This document shows, piece by piece, positions 1-5,353 of a stretch of 7,527 nucleotides of DNA (within the stretch, counting starts at the first letter, position 1; each line of letters begins with the position of its first letter). This DNA comes from SSS58A sp041648155. GTDB lineage: Bacteria > Krumholzibacteriota > Krumholzibacteriia > Krumholzibacteriales > Krumholzibacteriaceae. The position numbers were made by a program, and so were the translations under genes. The stretch lies in NCBI GenBank assembly GCA_041648155.1, contig JBAZPL010000126.1, positions 1 to 7,527 of the forward strand, read 5' to 3'. The notes beneath the pieces were generated by a model. That model worked only from the letters and a program-made list of their open reading frames with translations. It did not search any database and was not told where the DNA came from.

Positions 1-1
1 G

Positions 2-2293
2 CTCCGCGTGACGGAGCTTCTCGGGCGCGACCCGACCGTCGTGGAGCTCACGATTTTCAACACGATGTGGAGTGAGCACTGCAGCTACAAGAGCAGCCGA
101 GGCGTCCTCAAGGAATTCCTCCCGACTGATGCGCCGAATGTCGTGCTCGGCCCGGGTGAGGATTCGGGGATCATCCGCTTCGCTCCGGCGGAGAACGGCG
201 ACTGGTGGTGCCTCGTCATCAGCCACGAGAGCCACAACCATCCGTCGCAGGTGCTCCCCGTCGAGGGGGCGGCGACCGGCATCGGCGGAATCGTGCGCGA
301 CGTGTATTGCATGGGCGCCGACGTCGTGGGAAGCCTCGATCCGCTCCGCTTCGGCGATCCGACGGGGCCGAAGGCGCAGCAGGTGATCTCGATCGCGCGC
401 GGCGTCGTCGAGGGCATCGCCCAGTACGGAAACGCCCTTGGCGTGCCGAATCTCGGCGGCGACGTCGTGTTCGACCGGGGCTACGACGACAACTGTCTCG
501 TCAACGTCGTCGCGGTCGGCATCGTCAAGGAATCGCGCGTCATCCGGAGCCGTGTTCCCGCCGAGGCGCGCAAGACGCCCTACAAGATGATACTCATCGG
601 AAAGCCCACCGACGATTCGGGCTTCGGCGGCGCCGCGTTCGCCTCGGAGGATCTCGCGAGCGAGGAGAAGGCGAACCGCGGGGCGGTGCAGGTGCCCGAT
701 CCGTTCCTCAAGCGCGTTCTCTCGGAGGCGATGAAGAAGGTGTTCGAGGCCGCCGCGAATCGCGGCGTTGCGATCGGCTTCAAGGATCTCGGCGCCGGCG
801 GCATCGCGTGCGCCACCTCCGAGCTCGCGCACGCGGGAGGATTCGGCGTGAGGATCGACCTCGACAAGGTCAACCTCGGACTCGGCCGGTATCCGAGCGC
901 CGTGATCTCCTGCTCCGAGACGCAGGAACGCTACGCGATGGCGGTGCCCGCCGATTTCGCCGCCGAGGTCCTCAGGATATTCAACGAGGATTTCGATCTG
1001 CCCCATATCTATCACGGCGCGGGCGCCGTCGTCATCGGCGACATCACGCTCGAACCGAACTACACGATCGAAGCCGCGGGGAGCGTCGTTTGCAGCGCGC
1101 CGGTCGACGTGATCACGACCGGCATCAAGTACGACAGGAAAGGCAAGCCGCGCAGGCGCCTCTTCGAGGAGCCGAAGCTCGATCCGAAGCGCTCGCTCCG
1201 GGACGATTTTCTCGCGATGATCGGCTCGCCGAACGGAGCTTCGAAGAATTACGTTTATCGCCGCTACGACGCCGAGGTGCAGGGGAGAGCCGTGCTCCGG
1301 CCGGGCGAGGCCGACGCTTCGGTCATCGCTCCGATCCCCGGCCGCATGACCGGGCTCGCCTTCTCGGTCGACGGGAATCCGTTCTACGGGCTGATCGATC
1401 CGTATCAGGGCGGGGCGCTCGGTGTCTGCGAGGCCGCGCGGAACGTCGCCGCCGTCGGCGCCGTGCCCGCGACGATCACCGACTGCCTCAACTACGGCAA
1501 CCCCGAGGTCGAGGAGGTATTCTGGGAGTTTTCCGAAGGGGTGCGCGGCATCGGAGATGCCTGCCGCGGGATCGGGCACCTCGCGCACGAAGGCGCGCCG
1601 CTCCCCGTCGTTTCGGGCAACGTGAGCTTCTACAATCAGAGCGAGAGCGGGAAATCGATTCCGCCCTCTCCCGTTCTCTGCTGCGTCGGGATCGTCGAGG
1701 ATTACTCGAAATGCCGGTCGATCCAGTTCAAGGAAGAGGGAGATATGCTGTACCTTCTCGGCGATGTGCTCGACGAGCTCGGAGGCAGCGAATACTACCG
1801 CGCCATATACGGCGCGACCGGCGCGAACGTGCCGAAGGCCGATTTCCTTCGAGAGAGGCGGCTCATCCGCACGGTCATCGAGATGCACGCCCTCGGGTGG
1901 GTGCGCGCGTGCCACGATGTGAGCCAGGGAGGGCTCCTCACCGCGCTCGCCGAGATGGCGATCGGCGGCCGCGGCGCGGGGGACCTCGGATTCACGCTCG
2001 ATCTCGACGGGCTCGCGAACTTCAAGCTCCCGCCGGAGAAGCTTCTCTTCTCGGAAACGGGGTGCTTCGTCGTCGAGCTTGCTCCGGTGCAGGAGCGGGA
2101 AATCCTCGGCGTCTGCGCGCGGAATCGCGTGAATCTCGCGCGGCTGGGCGAGCTCAAAGGCCGCGCGCGGCTCGAGATCGTTCAGGGAAGAAAGAGCCTC
2201 GCCGAGTGGGACGTCGCCGAGCTTCGCAAAGCGCACCTCTCGGGCTGCCGGTCGATATTCGGTATTGGCAAGAAGGGGGGTGAGCGCGCGTGA
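2..2293 (+). CDS. purL: FGAM synthase large subunit, small-type PurL (5' partial)
   Basis: Catalytic subunit of phosphoribosylformylglycinamidine (FGAM) synthase: ATP-dependent conversion of FGAR to FGAM using ammonia from PurQ, in cytosolic purine synthesis. Seen (residues counted from the GTG at 8): MWSEHCSYKSSR near 20-31, SHNHPS near 75, the GGDVVFD segment, KDLGAGGIACATSE, SETQERYAM, a second AIRS-like half with DPYQGGALGV near 464, SGNVSFYN near 536 and CHDVSQGG near 635. This two-half layout is typical of small PurL. The frame is already open at base 2 (L-R-V-T-E-L-L-G-R), and family members carry roughly 25-30 residues before this point, so the GTG at 8 is probably an internal Val and the true start lies upstream of the window. 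The stop overlaps the purQ start by 4 bases. There is no N-terminal PurS-like domain and no C-terminal glutaminase, which agrees with separate purQ and purS genes downstream. Identification is firm. Confidence 0.97.
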   Translation, partial: LRVTELLGRDPTVVELTIFNTMWSEHCSYKSSRGVLKEFLPTDAPNVVLGPGEDSGIIRFAPAENGDWWCLVISHESHNHPSQVLPVEGAATGIGGIVRDVYCMGADVVGSLDPLRFGDPTGPKAQQVISIARGVVEGIAQYGNALGVPNLGGDVVFDRGYDDNCLVNVVAVGIVKESRVIRSRVPAEARKTPYKMILIGKPTDDSGFGGAAFASEDLASEEKANRGAVQVPDPFLKRVLSEAMKKVFEAAANRGVAIGFKDLGAGGIACATSELAHAGGFGVRIDLDKVNLGLGRYPSAVISCSETQERYAMAVPADFAAEVLRIFNEDFDLPHIYHGAGAVVIGDITLEPNYTIEAAGSVVCSAPVDVITTGIKYDRKGKPRRRLFEEPKLDPKRSLRDDFLAMIGSPNGASKNYVYRRYDAEVQGRAVLRPGEADASVIAPIPGRMTGLAFSVDGNPFYGLIDPYQGGALGVCEAARNVAAVGAVPATITDCLNYGNPEVEEVFWEFSEGVRGIGDACRGIGHLAHEGAPLPVVSGNVSFYNQSESGKSIPPSPVLCCVGIVEDYSKCRSIQFKEEGDMLYLLGDVLDELGGSEYYRAIYGATGANVPKADFLRERRLIRTVIEMHALGWVRACHDVSQGGLLTALAEMAIGGRGAGDLGFTLDLDGLANFKLPPEKLLFSETGCFVVELAPVQEREILGVCARNRVNLARLGELKGRARLEIVQGRKSLAEWDVAELRKAHLSGCRSIFGIGKKGGERA

Positions 2294-3126
2294 AAAGCTC
2301 CTTCAGGGATCGCGTCGCCGTCATCCAGTTTCCCGGCGTGAACTGCGAGTACGAGACCGCCGCCGCCGTGCGGACGATCGGGCTCGATTCAGGGATATTC
2401 CGCTGGAACGAGGATCCGGCGCTTCTCGACGATTGCGCCGCGGTGATTCTCCCCGGCGGTTTCTCCTATCAGGATCGTATCCGCGCTGGCGTCGTCGCGG
2501 CGAAGGATCGCATCATGGACAAGGTTTCGGAGCTCGCGCGCGGCGGGAAGAGCGTGCTCGGCATCTGCAACGGCGCGCAGGTTCTGGTCGAATCGGGGCT
2601 CATACCCGGCATCCATTGGGAGAAGGTCGATCTCGCGCTTGCGCCGAACGTCATGGCGGACCGCGAGGGGTATTACTGCAACTGGGTGCATCTGATAAAG
2701 GAAAAGAGCCGCTGCGTCTGGACGGTCCGCTACACCGAGGGAGAGGTCATTCCGATCCCGATCGCTCATGCCGAGGGACGCTTCGTGACGGAGGACGCAG
2801 GCGTCCTCGCCGAAATGAAAAAGAACGGGCAGATCGCGCTCAGGTACTGCGACGCCGCGGGCGCGATCGTCGAGTCGTTCCCGGTAAATCCGAACGGCTC
2901 CGTCGAGAACATCGCGGGCGTTTCGAATCCGGAGGGGAACGTGCTCGCCATGATGCCGCATCCCGAACGCGCGACGTGGCTGCGCCAGGTGCCCGAGGAC
3001 CTCTCCGGCCGCTGGGGGCGCGATCGGCGCGCCGCGGCCGGCGAATCCGGCCGGATGGAGAGCGCGGGACCGGGACGCGCGTTTTTCGCCGCTCTTCGCG
3101 GCGCGAAGGAGGCGGATCCGCGATGA
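2290..3126 (+). CDS. purQ: FGAM synthase glutaminase subunit PurQ
   Basis: Class I glutamine amidotransferase subunit of FGAM synthase; it hydrolyses glutamine and feeds ammonia to PurL. Seen: N-terminal VAVIQFPGVNCEYET, GGFSYQDRIRAG near residues 56-67, nucleophile Cys93 in GICNGAQVL, IAHAEGRF near 158-165, and the triad partners His224 and Glu226 in MMPHPER. The start is GTG 2290, overlapping the purL stop as GTGA, with a purine-rich AAGGGGGG (2273-2280) nine bases upstream. At 278 residues it is longer than the roughly 227-residue Bacillus type. The extra length lies mostly after MMPHPER, in a basic stretch (WLRQVPEDLSGRWG) ending in GPGRAFFAALRGA. I recall such tails from longer PurQ variants, so I read it as a subgroup feature and not a frameshift. 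Its stop overlaps the purS ATG. Confidence 0.96.
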   Translation: MKSSFRDRVAVIQFPGVNCEYETAAAVRTIGLDSGIFRWNEDPALLDDCAAVILPGGFSYQDRIRAGVVAAKDRIMDKVSELARGGKSVLGICNGAQVLVESGLIPGIHWEKVDLALAPNVMADREGYYCNWVHLIKEKSRCVWTVRYTEGEVIPIPIAHAEGRFVTEDAGVLAEMKKNGQIALRYCDAAGAIVESFPVNPNGSVENIAGVSNPEGNVLAMMPHPERATWLRQVPEDLSGRWGRDRRAAAGESGRMESAGPGRAFFAALRGAKEADPR

Positions 3127-3914
3127 AGACGCCGGTGCGGCTCTGGGTACGGCTCAAGGTGACCGATCTCGTCACGCAGACGGCGCGGATCACGCTGACG
3201 GAGAAGCTCGAATTCGCGGATGATCTCCGCGGGATGACGCATTACTGGTATTGGGGAATGGACGCTGAGGCTGCCGACGCGAGGAGCGCTCTCGCGGAGA
3301 TCGACCGCGTGATCCGGCTCGACAGCGCGTTCACGAATCAGAACAAACATCTCTATCGTCTTGCGGCGGGGACGGATCTTGTGCTCGGCGATCTCGCGCT
3401 CGAGAAGGATTTCCCTGCGTTGGGCCCGGACACTCCCGCTCCGAGCCCCGGTGGCCCGGACGTTTTCGCTTCGGGCCCCGTCGCGGACGCGCCGAAGGGC
3501 CCGTACGCGAAATCGTCCGGGCCCGGCTTGGGAGCTGACATTCCCGCGAACGGGCCCATTGGAGCTCCTGCGACTGGGCCCGGAGCGGAAATATCCGCAC
3601 CCGGTACCGGTCTCTTCGCGCTGGACTGTCTCGTCCGCGAGAGGCGTTCCGACCGGGAGACCGGCTTCGCGGAACGACTCAACGCGCGGCTCAAAGGAGT
3701 CGCCGTTTCGAATATGAAATGCGGAGAGGTGTGGAGGCTCGTCGTGAGCGCGAGCGCGGAGTGTGCGGCGCTCGAGGCGGTCGAGAGGATGCTCGTGAGC
3801 CGTTCGCGGCGCGAGGGGCTTCTCCTCAATCCGCATTACCAAACCTGGGAGATTCTCGCGACGACGCGCCTCGACGCGGGAGGAAGCGCCGCGACCGTTC
3901 GGGCGAAGGAGTGA
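3123..3914 (+). CDS. purS: Tandem PurS-like protein (two PurS domains joined by palindrome-derived linker)
   Basis: Predicted small structural subunit of FGAM synthase, which bridges PurL and PurQ. The 263-residue product has three parts. Residues 1-100 begin VRLWVRLKVTDLVTQTA and run through strand-like MTHYWYWGM, a helix-like ALAEIDRVIRL and FTNQNKHLYRL. Residues 101-160 are a Gly/Pro/Ala linker made of palindromic repeats. Residues 161-263 carry the better PurS match: ETGFAERLNARLKG, NMKCGEVWRLVVSA, a helix with ALEAVERML, then LLNPHYQTWEI, like the PurS C-terminus (LLxNPxxxxYE). The N-half can be laid on the C-half with the same strand-helix-strand order. Ordinary PurS is only about 80-90 residues and works as a dimer, so this reads as a covalent pseudo-dimer. 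Start ATG 3123 (ATGA overlap with purQ) follows AAGGAGG at 3106-3112 with a 10-base spacer. Context between purQ and purF supports the call. The C-half assignment is fairly sure; the N-half assignment rests on pattern only. Confidence 0.82.
   Translation: MKTPVRLWVRLKVTDLVTQTARITLTEKLEFADDLRGMTHYWYWGMDAEAADARSALAEIDRVIRLDSAFTNQNKHLYRLAAGTDLVLGDLALEKDFPALGPDTPAPSPGGPDVFASGPVADAPKGPYAKSSGPGLGADIPANGPIGAPATGPGAEISAPGTGLFALDCLVRERRSDRETGFAERLNARLKGVAVSNMKCGEVWRLVVSASAECAALEAVERMLVSRSRREGLLLNPHYQTWEILATTRLDAGGSAATVRAKE
3423..3452 (-). repeat. Half copy of the 71-bp palindromic element
   Basis: These 30 bases begin with a 17-nt arm (ggcccggacactcccgc) close to the arms of the full copies at 3453 and 7024. 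They continue with the 2-nt bulge tc and an inner-stem-like cgagcccc, then stop about where the loop begins. The next full copy follows directly at 3453. It is read in the same codon phase and gives GPDTPAPSPG, comparable to GPDVFASGPV of the adjacent copy. The 2-nt left bulge puts it in the same orientation as that neighbour. No partner right arm is visible, so I interpret it as a truncated copy or a partial tandem duplication. Confidence 0.7.
3453..3523 (-). repeat. 71-bp in-frame palindromic element, copy A (inverted orientation)
   Basis: Outer arms 3453-3469 and 3507-3523 pair at 16 of 17 positions (T-T mismatch 3463/3513). A 2-nt bulge (tt) and a 3-nt bulge (tac) flank an inner stem cgggcccc/agggcccg, paired at 7 of 8 positions. 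The 16-nt loop is 3480-3495 (gtcgcggacgcgccga). It encodes PurS linker residues 111-134, including GPDVFASGPVA and GPYAKSSGP. The loop and bulge asymmetry are the reverse complement of copies B and D, hence the minus-strand label. The minus strand is also open in the symmetric phase and reads GPDDFAYGP...ATGP...SGP, close to the + strand peptide of copy D. It is not a terminator: it lies inside a gene and has no T-run. Confidence 0.88.
3531..3601 (+). repeat. 71-bp in-frame palindromic element, copy B (decayed outer arms)
   Basis: The inner stem cgggccca (3551-3558) with tgggcccg (3575-3582) is perfect around the 16-nt loop ttggagctcctgcgac (3559-3574). Bulges are 3 nt on the left and 2 nt on the right, opposite to copy A. 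Outer arms 3531-3547 and 3585-3601 pair at 13 of 17 positions, and two of the four mismatches are C-A, as expected from decay by transitions. It shares exact 15-base (3550-3564) and 19-base (3569-3587) runs with copy D, 3.6 kb away in an unrelated gene. The encoded peptide (PurS residues 137-160) contains GADIPANGPIG and ATGPGAEISAP. Six bases (Gly-Leu) separate it from the codon block of copy A. Confidence 0.88.
3906..3911 (+). promoter_or_regulatory. Ribosome binding site that fixes the purF start
   Basis: AAGGAG at 3906-3911 lies 8 bases before the GTG at 3920. The alternative in-frame GTG at 3911 overlaps this site and has no Shine-Dalgarno sequence of its own, so translation most likely begins at 3920. 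The site sits at the very end of purS, across its final codons. Confidence 0.75.
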
Positions 3915-3919
3915 ACGGT

Positions 3920-5353
3920 GTGAAGCTCAAGGAAGAGTGCGCGATATTCGGCGTGTACGGCGCCACGGATGCGGCCGAGATCGCATACCTCGGTCTCTAC
4001 TCGCTCCAGCACCGCGGGCAGGAGAGCTCCGGCATCATCACCTCCGACGGCGACCGGATCCACGAGCACCGCGCCCTCGGGCTCGTCGCGAAGGTCTATG
4101 ACCGTGAGATTCTCGAGAATCTCCCCGGACGCCTCGCCATCGGCCACAACAGATACTCGACGACGGGACTCTCGAGCGTCGTCAACATCCAGCCGCTCCT
4201 CGTCGACTGCAAGATCGGGAAGATCGCGGTCGCCCATAACGGGAACCTCGTGAACGCGATCGAGCTGCGGCGCCAGATGGAGATGGATGGTTCTATATTT
4301 CGAAGCACCACTGACAGCGAGGTCATTCTGCACCTCATCGCCCGCAGCCGCATGTCGACGCGCGAGGAGATGATCATGGAAGCGCTTCAGAAGGTGCAGG
4401 GCGCCTTCTCGCTCGTGTTTCTCACTAAAGGCACGGTCATGGCGGCGCGCGACACGCGGGGCTTTCGCCCGCTCTGTCTCGGGCGGCTCGACGACGCCTA
4501 CGTATTCGCCTCGGAGAGCTGCGCCTTCGACATCATCGGCGCGACGTACATGCGCGAGATCGCCCCGGGCGAGCTCTGCATCCTCGGCCCCGGCGGGCCG
4601 CAGTTCATGCGCTTCGCCGAGCCCGAGGAGCGCCTCCAGCGCTGCATCTTCGAGTTCATCTATTTCTCGCGCCCCGATAGCAAAGTCTTCGGCGAAAACG
4701 TCGACAAGGTGCGGCGCAAGCTTGGTCGGCGCCTCGCCGCGGAATCTCCCGTCGACGCGGATATCGTCATCGCCGTGCCCGACTCGAGCAACACGATCGC
4801 GCTCGGTTTCTCGGAAGCCTCGAAGATTCCCTTCGAGCTCGGCCTCATCAGAAACCACTACGTCGGGCGCACGTTCATCCAGCCGCGCCAGAGCATGCGC
4901 GACTGGGACGTGCGGATCAAGTTCAACCCGGTGCGCGGCGTTCTCAAGGGCAAGTCGATCGTCGTCGTCGACGATTCGATCGTGCGCGGCTCGACGATGC
5001 GGAAGCTCGTCTCGATCCTGCGCCAGGCGGGAGCGGACAAGATCCATCTCAGGATCGGCTCGCCTCCCATCACGCATTCGTGCTACTACGGCATCGATAC
5101 GCCCACCCGCGGCGAGCTGATCGCTTCGAACCATACGGTCGACGAGATCAGGGATTATCTCGGCGTCGACAGCCTTCATTACCTCTCTCTCGAAGGGCTG
5201 CTCACCTGCGTCGAGGAGCCTCACAACTACTGCGTCGCGTGCTTCAGCGGCGAATATCCCGTGATACCGGACGGATGCCTGCACAAGGACGTTTTCGAGG
5301 ACAGGACCGGATGCGGCGAGGGCTTCGGCGTGAGGGAGGATGTGGGCCGTTGA
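3920..5353 (+). CDS. purF: Amidophosphoribosyltransferase PurF
   Basis: First committed enzyme of purine synthesis: PRPP plus glutamine to 5-phosphoribosylamine, cytosolic. The protein starts MKLKEEC; removal of the 6-residue propeptide would expose Cys7 as the N-terminal nucleophile of the Ntn glutaminase domain. Glutaminase motifs seen: SLQHRGQESSGI, GHNRYSTTG, AHNGNLVNA and STTDSEV. The phosphoribosyltransferase half follows, with SNTIALGFSEASKIPFELGL and the PRPP loop IVVVDDSIVRGST near 347-359. Cys242 (RCIFEF), Cys388 (THSCYYGID), Cys438 and Cys441 (NYCVACF) match the four ligands of the [4Fe-4S] cluster in Bacillus-type PurF, so an oxygen-labile, cluster-bearing, propeptide-processed enzyme is expected. 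Length 477 agrees with Bacillus PurF (about 476). The GTG start at 3920 is chosen from the RBS at 3906-3911. The stop overlaps the next gene as TTGA. Confidence 0.97.
   Translation: MKLKEECAIFGVYGATDAAEIAYLGLYSLQHRGQESSGIITSDGDRIHEHRALGLVAKVYDREILENLPGRLAIGHNRYSTTGLSSVVNIQPLLVDCKIGKIAVAHNGNLVNAIELRRQMEMDGSIFRSTTDSEVILHLIARSRMSTREEMIMEALQKVQGAFSLVFLTKGTVMAARDTRGFRPLCLGRLDDAYVFASESCAFDIIGATYMREIAPGELCILGPGGPQFMRFAEPEERLQRCIFEFIYFSRPDSKVFGENVDKVRRKLGRRLAAESPVDADIVIAVPDSSNTIALGFSEASKIPFELGLIRNHYVGRTFIQPRQSMRDWDVRIKFNPVRGVLKGKSIVVVDDSIVRGSTMRKLVSILRQAGADKIHLRIGSPPITHSCYYGIDTPTRGELIASNHTVDEIRDYLGVDSLHYLSLEGLLTCVEEPHNYCVACFSGEYPVIPDGCLHKDVFEDRTGCGEGFGVREDVGR
5334..5340 (+). promoter_or_regulatory. 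Ribosome binding site for the TTG-started radical SAM gene
   Basis: GGGAGGA at 5334-5340 lies 9 bases before the TTG at 5350 and supports this rare start over the in-frame TTG at 5416, which has no such site, and the ATG at 5458, which would cut off the conserved SRYAGEE segment. The site lies within the last codons of purF. Confidence 0.7.

Noticed and set aside
205..2283. Second + strand frame of 692 codons inside purL
   Set aside because: The product is almost entirely Arg-rich and has no motif; it is an out-of-frame shadow of purL.
3005..3041. Inverted repeat ccggccgc/gcggccgg in the 3' part of purQ
   Set aside because: Only 8 bp of pure G/C with no similarity to the 71-bp element and no T-run; expected by chance in this composition.
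2265..3122. Upstream extension of the purS frame back to 2265
   Set aside because: The extension overlaps all of purQ and is Arg-rich; ATG 3123 has a good AAGGAGG site and an ATGA overlap.
3423..3602. CRISPR array or simple tandem repeat
   Set aside because: The units are palindromes in alternating orientation without regular unique spacers, and they are translated in frame.
3911..3913. GTG at 3911 as the purF start
   Set aside because: It would give a neat GTGA overlap with purS but has no Shine-Dalgarno sequence; GTG 3920 lies 8 bases after AAGGAG.
3836..5284. Long minus-strand open frame (482 codons) opposite purF
   Set aside because: It mirrors a strongly conserved purF reading frame and gives an Arg/Asp/Glu/Ala-rich product with no recognisable motif, a usual artefact of GC-rich coding DNA.
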